Notes: generated by a model not told the origin, from the letters alone. 64,000 nt of DNA from Pontibacillus salipaludis (GCF_014642405.1 NZ_BMIN01000021.1:1-64000); one strand, 5' to 3'; positions 42,162 through 50,488 are shown, counted from the first letter of the stretch. Made by a program: numbers and translations.

Positions 42162-42893
42162 ATGAAGCCAACGATCCTATTACTTGGAACGGACCATTTT
42201 TCTGATCAAGGTAACGTCGATCTGTTTAGTACGGGCAAAGTGGATATCTTATCGAATGAAAGGCAAAACGAAATTAGAGAAATCATTAACTGTCTAAAGC
42301 AATTCGAACCAACGAAAGTAGCTTTAGAGGTCCTAAAAGAAAATGAGGAAGAATTAAATGCGCAATATGCTTCTTATATCAATGGAAGTTATCCACTAAA
42401 GGTTAATGAGATTGATCAAATCGGTTTCCGTTTAGCGGGGGAGTGTAATCTCAACCAGGTATACCCCGTCGATTGGAACGAGGCTCAAAAAGACACTCCA
42501 GATATTGATGATGGGAAGAGTTCCGCTGCGTTCAAAGAAGTGACGAGAATTGGAAAACGCTTAATAGCTGAATACAATACATATCTACATAACCATACAC
42601 TGAAAGATTATTTGCTATGGCTTAATGACTCCGAGAATATAGGAAGAGGACAGGAATTCTATATGAAGCTGGCTCTAGTAGAGAGTGAAGGGGATCCAGT
42701 TGGGGCCACGTGGACTGCGAAGTATTGGTACTACCGCAATCTGTTAATCTATAAAAACTTAGTTAACTTGATTGATTCAGATGAGGAACGAATTTTCGTT
42801 TTATATGGTAGCGGACATCTCCACTTACTTTTCCAGTTCTTAAAAAAGAGTGGGATGTTTGATATTAAAGTAGCCAGTGATTATTTAAAATAG
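42162..42893 (+). CDS. DUF5694-like protein
   Basis: 243 residues from ATG 42162 with AGAAGGGA before it; the frame stays open upstream but without a site. MKPTILLLGTDHFSDQGNVDLFS, a conserved VALEVLKENEEELNAQY region and the end YGSGHLHLLFQFLKKSG resemble DUF5694/TraB-type proteins of about 240-250 residues. TraB-like relatives bind metal through such His and Glu residues, but no activity is known. No signal peptide. Confidence 0.7.
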   Translation: MKPTILLLGTDHFSDQGNVDLFSTGKVDILSNERQNEIREIINCLKQFEPTKVALEVLKENEEELNAQYASYINGSYPLKVNEIDQIGFRLAGECNLNQVYPVDWNEAQKDTPDIDDGKSSAAFKEVTRIGKRLIAEYNTYLHNHTLKDYLLWLNDSENIGRGQEFYMKLALVESEGDPVGATWTAKYWYYRNLLIYKNLVNLIDSDEERIFVLYGSGHLHLLFQFLKKSGMFDIKVASDYLK

Positions 42894-43032
42894 TATCGTT
42901 ACTCAAGTTTATAGCACCTCTTCCTCATTTCACTAAAGAGGAGAGCGAGTTAAAAAAAAGGGATTGTTACGGATGCGCCTCTACCTGAAATGATTGTCGT
43001 GCTTGTTAGAAATAGAGCAGGAGGTAGTGAGT

Positions 43033-43986
43033 TTGGTACATAAAATACGAGAATTACTGAACAGAGTATATCCAGTAAATATAATTAAAGTAGAATCAGT
43101 AACAGATGAAATCTTTAGATGCACTGCTAAAGAAGGGAATTACTTTGCAAGGATTACAAATTATAAAAGTTTTGATGAACAATTAGAAGAGGTTAAATAT
43201 ACGGATTTCTTATATAAAGAAGGATTGGGTGTGTCGCCAACCATATCTTCTATTAATGATAAGGTTGTAGAAAGGATAACTCTTGAAAACAATGAAATCT
43301 TAACTGTTCTTTATAAATCTGCACCTGGTGAACACCTCCCAAGGAATGAGTGGAACGCAGATGTTTTAAAAGAGTTAGGCAGGCAGATTGGTAAGTTACA
43401 TCGATTGTCAAAAAAGTTTGAAGAAGTACATCCAATTACATTCATCAATGATTGGCATGATAACAAGGAATATAACTTTCTTAAATATATTCCTATAGAG
43501 GAAACTAGAATTCGAGAAATTGCAAAAGAAGTACTATCATCTATAAAAACCATCCCTAAAAATAATGCGAATTATGGGTTATTACACGGGGATTTATGGT
43601 TAGAAAATATACTTGTTGATAAAGGCTTGGCTCTGACAATGGTTGATTTTCAAGATTGTGAGAAGAATTTTTATATTTTTGACTTGGCTGTTCCAATATA
43701 TAGTGCGTTGGAGTATTCGTTTGTAGGTGGAGGGAATATCATTGAATATGGAAATAGTATTACGAAAGCAATCGTTGAAGGATACCAAGAGGAAAATGTA
43801 CTATCTTCAGAAATGCTAGAAAAACTCCATTTATTTATTAAGTTAAAAGAGGTATTTGAATACAATTTGATGCACATGTACTGGGATAAAGAAAAACTAA
43901 CTGAAGATCAAATAAGAATCATGAACCATTTTAGAATGAGGATTGAATTTAATCACTCCATTCTGATGGGATCTAATTTAATATGA
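43033..43986 (+). CDS. Aminoglycoside phosphotransferase-family kinase
   Basis: 317 residues from TTG 43033 eight bases after CAGGAGG; the frame upstream lacks a site. The catalytic loop LLHGDLWLENILVD (Brenner motif HxDxxxxN) is followed by the metal-binding MVDFQDCEKN. Layout fits the APH/homoserine-kinase-like family. Such enzymes phosphorylate aminoglycosides, macrolides or simple alcohols; the substrate here is unknown. Followed by a GNAT gene after nine bases. Confidence 0.85.
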   Translation: MVHKIRELLNRVYPVNIIKVESVTDEIFRCTAKEGNYFARITNYKSFDEQLEEVKYTDFLYKEGLGVSPTISSINDKVVERITLENNEILTVLYKSAPGEHLPRNEWNADVLKELGRQIGKLHRLSKKFEEVHPITFINDWHDNKEYNFLKYIPIEETRIREIAKEVLSSIKTIPKNNANYGLLHGDLWLENILVDKGLALTMVDFQDCEKNFYIFDLAVPIYSALEYSFVGGGNIIEYGNSITKAIVEGYQEENVLSSEMLEKLHLFIKLKEVFEYNLMHMYWDKEKLTEDQIRIMNHFRMRIEFNHSILMGSNLI

Positions 43987-43995
43987 GGTGTTTAT

Positions 43996-44550
43996 TTGGG
44001 AGGGTTTGCTTACCAAACAGAGACAGAAAGATTAATTATAAGACCATATATCAAAGAGGATTATATAAATTGGTTAACTCAATTTAAAAATAGAATGCCA
44101 GCACAACACAAATACGATGAAGGTAAAATAGATATGGGCATTTGTACTGAAGAATGGTTTAGAGAACTGGTAGATAACCATCAACAGATGGCTTTGGATG
44201 ATAAAGTGTATGTATTTGGCATTTTTCGAAAAGGAGATCATGCTCATTTGGGTGCAATAGACTTCTCTACAATTATGAGGGATGATTTTCAATGGGCGAG
44301 AATTGGTTATACGATTCATAACCACTTTTGGAGAAGAGGTTATGGAAATGAATCTGTTAAAGCTGCAATAAGTATTGCTTTTAAAGAGCTAAATTACCAT
44401 CGTATAGAAGCTCACATTAATCTCGATAATAAGCCTTCAATTAAATTGGCAGAAGGTGTTGGAATGCAATTTGAATGTATAAGAAAAGGGTTTATATATG
44501 AGTTTGACGAATGGACAGATAATCTAATTTACTATATTCATTCAAATTAG
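43996..44550 (+). CDS. GNAT acetyltransferase, RimJ/RimL-type
   Basis: 184 residues from a TTG nine bases after the kinase stop, so co-transcribed. FAYQTETERLIIRPYIKEDY, RIGYTIHNHFWRRGYGNESVKAAISIAF (acetyl-CoA loop) and HIEAHINLDN-like ending are typical. Its substrate is unknown. Together with the kinase it forms a two-gene unit ending at the hairpin element 44553. An aminoglycoside- or ribosome-acetylating role is possible. Confidence 0.88.
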   Translation: MGGFAYQTETERLIIRPYIKEDYINWLTQFKNRMPAQHKYDEGKIDMGICTEEWFRELVDNHQQMALDDKVYVFGIFRKGDHAHLGAIDFSTIMRDDFQWARIGYTIHNHFWRRGYGNESVKAAISIAFKELNYHRIEAHINLDNKPSIKLAEGVGMQFECIRKGFIYEFDEWTDNLIYYIHSN

Positions 44551-44552
44551 CT

Positions 44553-44620
44553 CTTATTAAACAGACGGGTGTGATTGTTTAACAATCGCACCCGTCTGTT
44601 TCATTATCGGAGCAGAAGTT
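44553..44620 (+). repeat. Dispersed element converted to a near-perfect hairpin
   Basis: AAACAGACGGGTGTGATTGTT is followed at once by AACAATCGCACCCGTCTGTTT (44559-44601), a stem of about 20 bp with one mismatch, then CATTATCGGAGCAGAAG, the 3' arm. It serves as a terminator and is the most symmetrical copy of the family; it is followed by the last lipoprotein gene of the array. Confidence 0.85.
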
Positions 44621-44682
44621 TTGAATAGATCCAATGAAACTTCTCTAGAAGCACTGCGACTATTTTCATAAGGAGGTCTTAT

Positions 44683-45060
44683 ATGAAACGTAAGAATTTT
44701 ATTTATCTCATTCTATGCTTATTATTTTTAGTCGGGTGTAACCATCAGACAAGTGAGGAGACTACCTTTGATGAGGAAGGAAACGCTGGAACAACATCGT
44801 GGGCGTTCAAGTTTGTAAAGTATAATGATATTTCTTATGAGCTAACTAATATAGAAGTTAATGAAAGCAATGTAGGAGAAAAGATTGGAGAGGTTAAACG
44901 AGATCTCACCGATTTGGATACGACTGGAAAACTCAATGAAGTCGATTTTGACGCAGCAGGATTGCCGAAAGGAACACCTTTATATAATAGCAAGGAAAGT
45001 AAAGATACCATCATTTATAAAGAGAACAACACCTATTTCATTGCTAAAAAACATTCTTAA
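44683..45060 (+). CDS. Lipoprotein of unknown function
   Basis: 125 residues, AAGGAGG before the ATG. Signal KRKNFIYLILCLLFLVGC with lipobox LVGC. Mature part acidic: TSWAFKFVKYNDISYELTN, IGEVKRDLTDLDTTG, GTPLYNSKESKDTIIYKENN. The last part resembles the C-terminus of small bacterial 'DUF-type' lipoproteins that form complexes, but no family is assigned. Last gene of the array. Confidence 0.75.
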   Translation: MKRKNFIYLILCLLFLVGCNHQTSEETTFDEEGNAGTTSWAFKFVKYNDISYELTNIEVNESNVGEKIGEVKRDLTDLDTTGKLNEVDFDAAGLPKGTPLYNSKESKDTIIYKENNTYFIAKKHS

Positions 45061-45090
45061 GCTAACGGATGAGATAGTTAAAGAAGACAT
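45058..45090 (+). repeat. Element remnant at the right end of the array
   Basis: TTAAGCTAACGGATGAGATAGTTAAAGAAG overlaps the lipoprotein stop; GCTAACGG and the TTAAAGA box fit the 5' arm. Weak. Confidence 0.35.
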
Positions 45091-45214
45091 ACAGAAAGAA
45101 CGTTTGGTTTTTTATTATCCTATCGTTCTTTTTTGCTATTTATACTTTTTATTACCTATATTCCGAACAAACTCTGCCATATAGTGAAACCCGCAAACTA
45201 CACAGCCCTTAAGA

Positions 45215-45325
45215 GTTGGAGCCGTTCGTAAAAGCGAGTCGCTCCCCAGACACCCCAAGCACTTAACAAACGTAAGGGCATTATCCACACATAAGCATTC
45301 TTCCATAAAAGAATGCTTATGTGTA
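45215..45325 (+). ncRNA. Candidate structured RNA, copy 2, with terminator
   Basis: GGAGC and GCTCC arms (about 45218-45246) precede the 48-nt block 45248-45295 that is shared with 29081-29128, and an ACACATAAGCATTC / GAATGCTTATGTGT stem (45287-45324) closes it. It lies about 80 bases before the ThDP enzyme gene. It may be a small RNA or a leader. Its family is not identified. Confidence 0.45.
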
Positions 45326-45402
45326 TAAGACCCCAACCTTCTACTCATAAGAATCTCATTCGTTACACACCCTATAAGTACTGAGACTAGGGAGTGACAG
45401 AT

Positions 45403-47037
45403 ATGAACGTTGCACAATTGCTTATTAAATGCTTAGAACATGAAGGTGTAGAATATATCTTCGGCGTTCCAGGCGAAGAAAACATTGATATGATGGACGC
45501 GATTAAAGACTCAAAGATTGAATTCATTACCACACGTCACGAAACAAGTGCAGCCTTTATGGCGGGAACTTACGGTCGTTTAACCGGGAAACCTGGAGTC
45601 TGTTTGGCGACGCTTGGGCCAGGGGCTACAAACTTATTGACGGGTGTAGCAAACGCGAATATGGACCATTGCCCACTTATTGCGATCACGGGGCAGGCTG
45701 GATTGAATCGCCAACATAAGATTTCCCATCAGTATTACGACCTTGTAGATATCTATGAGCCCGTCACGAAATGGAATGCTCAAATTAAGACAGGAGAGAT
45801 CGTACCGGAAGTCGTAAGGAAAGCATACCAATTAGCAGCAGGGGAGAAGCCGGGGGCGACTCATATTGATTTGCCTGAAGATGTAGCGGGGATGGAAGTG
45901 GATCTTGATCCTCTGTACATAACAGAGCATGTGTTACCTCAAGCGAGTGAAGACGTTTTGAAGGAAGCGGCTCTTTTGATTTCTAAAGCCAAGTCTCCTT
46001 TGATTTTAGCTGGTAATGGCGTGACTCGTTGTGAAGGAAGTAAGCACCTTCGTGAATTTGCTGTGAAGACGCAAATCCCTGTTGTTCATTCTTTCATGGG
46101 AAAAGGTGCCTTGTCTTGGAAAGACGACTTAAGTCTTCTTACAGCTGGATTGAGCGGAGGCGATTACATTACTTGTGGTTTTAAGCAGGCTGATCTCATT
46201 ATTACAATTGGTTTTGACATGGCTGAAACTCCTCCGCAAAACTGGAACCCTACAGGAGAAACACCTATTCTTCATATTGATACAGAAGAAGCTGAAATTG
46301 ATGCTTATTATCCTGTTTCTTTAAATGTTGTGGGGGACATTAAGAAAAATTTAGAGCAATTAATGGAGAAGGTTCCAGAACAAGCTCGTCATTTGGATTG
46401 GGCGAAGTCGATACGCGATAAAGCCCTCAAGGAACTGGATTCGTATAGAAATGATACTGGTTTTCCAGTCAAACCACAGAAGATTATCGCTGACCTTCGT
46501 GAGGTATTACGTGATGAAGATATTGTCATATCAGATGTCGGAGCTCACAAAATGTGGATTGCGCGAATGTATCATACCGCACAACCAAACACGTGCCTCA
46601 TATCAAACGGCTTAGCTTCTATGGGAGTCGCTGTACCAGGGGCAATCGGTGCAAAGTTAGCACAAAGGGACAAAACGATTGTGGCAGTGTGTGGAGATGG
46701 CGGTTTTCTTATGACAGGTGCAGATATAGAAACAGCGGTAAGATTGAATTTACCGATTGTCATTTTACTATGGAGAGATGAAGGATATGGACTTATTGAA
46801 TGGCATCAAATGAAGAAGTTTGATCGGCCTGCTCATATTGATTTTGGGAATCCAGACTTTCTAAAATTTGCTGAGTCATTTGGTATGGAAGGTATACGTG
46901 TGGACCGAGCTGAGGATTTGAAACCAGCCATTGAAAAAGCGGTCGCCATGAAGCGTCCAGTCTTGATAGATTGTCCTGTTGATTACAGTGAAAATATGAA
47001 GTTAACCGAAAAGCTGAAGAACATAACGTGTGAATGA
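45403..47037 (+). CDS. Thiamine-diphosphate enzyme annotated as acetolactate-synthase-like
   Basis: 544 residues from ATG 45403 with AGGGAG eight bases before; a GTG nine bases upstream overlaps that site. N-terminal GVEYIFGVPGEENIDMMDA with the conserved ThDP glutamate in FITTRHETSAAFMAG, and the C-terminal metal loop GDGGFLMTGADIETAVRLNL followed by WRDEGYG, where the second metal-binding Asp is kept. Similar to AlsS-type catabolic acetolactate synthases, without a small subunit. The co-transcribed aldehyde dehydrogenase suggests it is rather a 2-oxoacid decarboxylase or carboligase producing an aldehyde. Confidence 0.82.
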   Translation: MNVAQLLIKCLEHEGVEYIFGVPGEENIDMMDAIKDSKIEFITTRHETSAAFMAGTYGRLTGKPGVCLATLGPGATNLLTGVANANMDHCPLIAITGQAGLNRQHKISHQYYDLVDIYEPVTKWNAQIKTGEIVPEVVRKAYQLAAGEKPGATHIDLPEDVAGMEVDLDPLYITEHVLPQASEDVLKEAALLISKAKSPLILAGNGVTRCEGSKHLREFAVKTQIPVVHSFMGKGALSWKDDLSLLTAGLSGGDYITCGFKQADLIITIGFDMAETPPQNWNPTGETPILHIDTEEAEIDAYYPVSLNVVGDIKKNLEQLMEKVPEQARHLDWAKSIRDKALKELDSYRNDTGFPVKPQKIIADLREVLRDEDIVISDVGAHKMWIARMYHTAQPNTCLISNGLASMGVAVPGAIGAKLAQRDKTIVAVCGDGGFLMTGADIETAVRLNLPIVILLWRDEGYGLIEWHQMKKFDRPAHIDFGNPDFLKFAESFGMEGIRVDRAEDLKPAIEKAVAMKRPVLIDCPVDYSENMKLTEKLKNITCE

Positions 47038-47043
47038 GGTGAC

Positions 47044-48477
47044 ATGATGAGGATCAGTTCAATCATTAACGGAGAAGAGTATATAGACGAAACAAGAGAA
47101 TCTCTAGAAGTAAAGAATCCATATAATCAAGAAGTAGTAGCGAAAATGACTCTAGCGAAAGTGGAAGACTTACATAGAGCGATTGATGTGAGTTTTTCAA
47201 CGTTTCACGATACGATGAAAGAGATGCCTGCACATAAGCGATCGGATATTCTGCGTAAGGCTGCAGATCTGTTGGAAGAAAGAGAAAATGATTTTGCTCA
47301 AATCATCTCTCGGGAAGCGGGGAAGCCTATAAAATTTAGTCGCGGTGAGGTACAACGTTCTGTACAGGTTCTTCGCTTTGCATCTGAACAAGCGAAAGAC
47401 ATAAATGGTGAAGTTATTCCGATGGATGCTGCGATCGGTGGTCAAGGTCGATTAGGCTTTACGAAGCGAATGCCACTCGGTGTTGTTGCAGCGATTACAC
47501 CTTTTAACTTCCCGCTCAATCTGTCCCTTCATAAATTGGCCCCTGCGATTGCAGCAGGGAATACGATTGTGTTCAAGCCTGCTGAGAAAACACCTGTTTC
47601 AGCTTACATGCTCGTAAAGCTGTTTCATGAAGCTGGTATGCCTGTTGGAGCTTTAAACTTAGTTCTTGGGTTAGGAGAAGAACTTGGTGACCCTTTAGTT
47701 GAGCATGACAACGTTCATAAAGTAACCTTTACTGGTAGTCTTCCTGTGGGAAGAAGAATTCGTGAAAAAGCAGGATTTAAAAAAGTCACGCTTGAGCTTG
47801 GTTCAAATTCGCCTAACATTTTATTTGAGGATGCGGATGTAAAAGAAGTGGTTACAGATTTAGTTAAAGGCGCCTTTGCTTTCTCAGGGCAAGTATGTAT
47901 ATCCGCCCAGCGTGTTTACGTTCACCATTCTCTGTTTGAATCATTCTTAGCGGAATATAAAACCCAAACCGAAGATCTTACAATTGGTGATCCTCTTGAA
48001 GAAGGTACGGACTTTGGGCCAATGATTACAGAAGAAGCAGCTGAACGCGCGAAAACGTGGATCGATGATGCCGTGAAAAACGGAGCAAAGATTGAAACGG
48101 GTGGAGATCAAAAAGGTACGCTTCTAACTCCGACGATTATGACGAATGTTAAAAGCGACATGAAAATTATCGCAGAAGAAGTGTTTGCTCCAATTGTGTC
48201 GATTATTCCATTCGAGACGGAAGAAGAAGTAGTTAAAGCCGCTAATGATTCGATTTATGGACTTCAAGCGGGGGTCTTCACTAAAGACATTAATCGCGCT
48301 TTCCGAGTTGCTGACCAGATTGAAATGGGCGGGGTATGGATTAACGAAATCTCTACCTATCGTCAAGATAATCATCCTTATGGTGGTGTGAAACAAAGTG
48401 GAATCGGACGAGAAGGTGTGAAGTACGCGATAGAGGATATGACAGAAATAAAATTTTATGGAGTGAAATTGAATTAA
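47044..48477 (+). CDS. Aldehyde dehydrogenase partnered with the ThDP enzyme
   Basis: 477 residues; ATG-ATG at 47044/47047 after GAGGTGAC, six bases after the ThDP gene stop. Motifs: ITPFNFPLNL, FTGSLPVG, LELGSNSPN with the glutamate base, and catalytic Cys in SGQVCISAQR. The FNFPLN and LELGSNSP forms are those of the lactaldehyde/phosphonoacetaldehyde/GapN-like branch. Pairing with a ThDP enzyme suggests oxidation of the aldehyde it releases. Terminator follows at once. Confidence 0.9.
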   Translation: MMRISSIINGEEYIDETRESLEVKNPYNQEVVAKMTLAKVEDLHRAIDVSFSTFHDTMKEMPAHKRSDILRKAADLLEERENDFAQIISREAGKPIKFSRGEVQRSVQVLRFASEQAKDINGEVIPMDAAIGGQGRLGFTKRMPLGVVAAITPFNFPLNLSLHKLAPAIAAGNTIVFKPAEKTPVSAYMLVKLFHEAGMPVGALNLVLGLGEELGDPLVEHDNVHKVTFTGSLPVGRRIREKAGFKKVTLELGSNSPNILFEDADVKEVVTDLVKGAFAFSGQVCISAQRVYVHHSLFESFLAEYKTQTEDLTIGDPLEEGTDFGPMITEEAAERAKTWIDDAVKNGAKIETGGDQKGTLLTPTIMTNVKSDMKIIAEEVFAPIVSIIPFETEEEVVKAANDSIYGLQAGVFTKDINRAFRVADQIEMGGVWINEISTYRQDNHPYGGVKQSGIGREGVKYAIEDMTEIKFYGVKLN

Positions 48478-48481
48478 AGGA

Positions 48482-48516
48482 AGAGGGCATTGGCTGAAGC
48501 CATGCCCTCTTTTTTT
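48482..48516 (+). terminator. Terminator of the ThDP-ALDH operon
   Basis: AGAGGGCATTGGC-TGAA-GCCATGCCCTCT (one mismatch) plus a T-run. Confidence 0.92.
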
Positions 48517-48613
48517 GTAAGGTTCAAACTACACTAGGAATGATAAGAGGTTGAGTTCATATTCCTTTTTTGAAATAATTGGATAAGAATCACGCGGACA
48601 AAGGGGTGTCATA

Positions 48614-49222
48614 GTGAACAAACGAATAGCTTATACGATTTTTAGTGCCGTTTTATTATCAGGCTGTCAGTCCGTCACAAGTGAAGAGGCAAAAGCAGGA
48701 GAACCAGAAGATAAAGATCAAGCGGTAATGAAGGAAAAAGAGTATACGTTTGAGGAGTATAAAGAGATGTTTCAAGAGTCCGTTTCAGAAGCGGAAGCGT
48801 TTGGTGTTCATGACGAAGGAGTAGAGAAATGGATGACACGCATCATTTATCAATCCAAACGAAATGGAAATGACAATGTAAAAGAAGAAATGGTGCTAGA
48901 ACAAGCGAAAGAATCCGTTCAGCAACAGAAGGATTGGAAAAGCTACGCAAAAGAAACATATGACGTTCAGGTAATGGAGGGAGAAGTAGATCGTTATATT
49001 GAAGAAGGGCCAGATCAAATGGAAGTGATGGAACAACAAGCTGCCGCGGAGGCACTTGGAATGACTTCTGTTGAGTTCAATCATTCATTTGATCGAGATC
49101 ATTATGAGATGGCTGTTTTATTTGAAAAACTCATTCCTAAACTAAGAGAGGAATATGATGAGTCCTCTCCTGGAAACCTTATTGAACGTTTTAAAAAAGA
49201 AGCAGAAAAGGATAACGAGTAG
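48614..49222 (+). CDS. Lipoprotein of unknown function with a helical acidic domain
   Basis: 202 residues from GTG after AAGGGGTG. Signal NKRIAYTIFSAVLLSGC (lipobox LSGC, Cys18), then acidic and helical, with an EYTFEEYKEMFQESVSEAEAFG region and a Gln/Glu-rich EEGPDQMEVMEQQAAAEALGM. No known family. Ends eleven bases before the NUDIX gene, so probably co-transcribed. Confidence 0.7.
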   Translation: MNKRIAYTIFSAVLLSGCQSVTSEEAKAGEPEDKDQAVMKEKEYTFEEYKEMFQESVSEAEAFGVHDEGVEKWMTRIIYQSKRNGNDNVKEEMVLEQAKESVQQQKDWKSYAKETYDVQVMEGEVDRYIEEGPDQMEVMEQQAAAEALGMTSVEFNHSFDRDHYEMAVLFEKLIPKLREEYDESSPGNLIERFKKEAEKDNE

Positions 49223-49232
49223 GAGATGACGT

Positions 49233-49850
49233 ATGGAGGAACAGCTAAGAATCTTTGATAAAGAAAAGAATCCTATTGGGGTGGCATCACGGGCAGATGT
49301 TCATAAATATGGGTACTGGCATGAGGTGTTTCATTGCTGGATGACTACACGAATAAATAAAGAAGAATACCTGTACTTACAATTACGTAGTCCTAATAAG
49401 AAAGATTATCCAGGCCTTTTTGATATCACTGCTGCGGGTCACTTACTTGCTGAAGAATCGGTAGAGGATGGTATACGAGAGGTGGAAGAAGAGTTAGGTT
49501 TACGAGTTGCATTTGAGGAATTGATTTCGTTAGGGACTCTTTCCTATCAAGTTGAGACTCAACAAATTATTAATAAAGAGTATGCAAATACGTTCTTATA
49601 TAAGGGGAACCACGATTTTAATGATTTCGATCTCCAGATAGAAGAAGTAACAGGAATGATGCGTGTAAAGTTAAGGGATTTTGAACAGCTCTGGTTCAAT
49701 CAAACAGACAGTATCATCGGGTATGGCTTTAAGGTAGATGGGCATGGGGGTAGAGAACTCTACGAAAATCGACTAGGACGATCTGATTTTGTTCCACATG
49801 AGGATACGTTTTACGAGGAAGTCATTCGTAAAATAAAAGCTAATGTATGA
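49233..49850 (+). CDS. NUDIX hydrolase, isopentenyl-diphosphate-isomerase-like type
   Basis: 205 residues. The NUDIX box GHLLAEESVEDGIREVEEEL is complete (G x5 E x7 R E U x E E x G U). The start RIFDKEKNPIGVASRADVHKYGYWH and FHCWM resemble the IPP isomerase/YfcD-like branch. Hydrolyses a nucleoside diphosphate derivative or isomerises a small diphosphate; substrate unknown. Confidence 0.88.
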   Translation: MEEQLRIFDKEKNPIGVASRADVHKYGYWHEVFHCWMTTRINKEEYLYLQLRSPNKKDYPGLFDITAAGHLLAEESVEDGIREVEEELGLRVAFEELISLGTLSYQVETQQIINKEYANTFLYKGNHDFNDFDLQIEEVTGMMRVKLRDFEQLWFNQTDSIIGYGFKVDGHGGRELYENRLGRSDFVPHEDTFYEEVIRKIKANV

Positions 49851-49873
49851 TCTATCAAAAAAATTGGACTAAA

Positions 49874-49912
49874 ATACCTCAAGCAGAAGCGAATCTGCTT
49901 GAGGTTTTTTTA
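49874..49912 (+). terminator. Bidirectional terminator between the NUDIX gene and the symporter operon
   Basis: CCTCAAGCAGA-AGCGAA-TCTGCTTGAGG followed by T residues on the + strand and AAAA on its left for the other strand. Confidence 0.88.
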
Positions 49913-50476
49913 AAGTTTCCACGTATTAGACTGTGCAAGTTCTCGCATTAACTCTTCTGACTCACCTGTATTTCCGTTAATGTAGTAGGACTTAGTTAAA
50001 AAGTAAGTATTTAACTCAACGTCCCAAAGAGGTAAATAAACCAACTCTGTTTCTTTAATTTCATACCTAGGTTTTTTAAGCACGTAGTTTCTGTTGATTT
50101 GTTTATCCTGCACATCCGGCACATAGCGAGCAAACAGATCTTCCTTACTGATTACCGCTTCTTTTATTTCAGATGCAGGTACTTTTTTCTGAGCGGTTGG
50201 CGGAATGTTTGGAAATAACCCGCGATACCCTGTAATGGCATCGATAAACACCATATTAGGCCTTACTTTCGGTGGGAACGGTTTTCGGTCTGCAATAACA
50301 AGCATTTTAACAATCCACATGGGATAATAGAACTTAGTTTGCTTCTTAATCCCATCTTGAATGGTCTTTTCATTAAAGTGACGGTTCCAACGCAAAGTGG
50401 GCTTCACGCTTTTATAAATAGATGTAGATAAATCTGTTTCCTGAATCTTTCCTTCACCTAAAATCGTAACATTCAT
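49910..50476 (-). CDS. Uncharacterised soluble protein, last gene of the cyclodeaminase-symporter operon
   Basis: 188 residues, no signal peptide or membrane span. A conserved-looking core: KFYYPMWIVKMLVIADRKPFPPKVRPN, DAITGYRGLFPNIPPTAQKK and ELVYLPLWDVELNTYFLTKSYYINGNTGE, where the two PMW/PLW segments look like an internal repeat. No known family recognised. It begins 12 bases after the symporter stop and so belongs to the same transcript; a role in transport or use of the same substrate is inferred. Confidence 0.65.
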   Translation of the reverse strand: MNVTILGEGKIQETDLSTSIYKSVKPTLRWNRHFNEKTIQDGIKKQTKFYYPMWIVKMLVIADRKPFPPKVRPNMVFIDAITGYRGLFPNIPPTAQKKVPASEIKEAVISKEDLFARYVPDVQDKQINRNYVLKKPRYEIKETELVYLPLWDVELNTYFLTKSYYINGNTGESEELMRELAQSNTWKL

Positions 50477-50488
50477 TGAATCACCTGC

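Noticed and set aside
32943-44620. The dispersed element as a classical integron attC site
   Set aside because: Arms and orientation are alike, but the RYYYAAC/GTTRRRY core is not matched and no integrase is in the window; kept as an unnamed integron-like element.
32943-44620. The dispersed element as a CRISPR array
   Set aside because: Spacing is irregular (hundreds to over a thousand bases), the copies differ strongly, and genes lie between them.
32943-44620. The dispersed elements as simple transcription terminators
   Set aside because: Most copies lack a T-run, and true terminators occur beside some of them (36146, 39036); only 44553 is terminator-like.
46554-46781. 75-codon + strand frame inside the ThDP enzyme gene
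   Set aside because: Alternative-frame shadow of a conserved motif region; unusual amino-acid composition.
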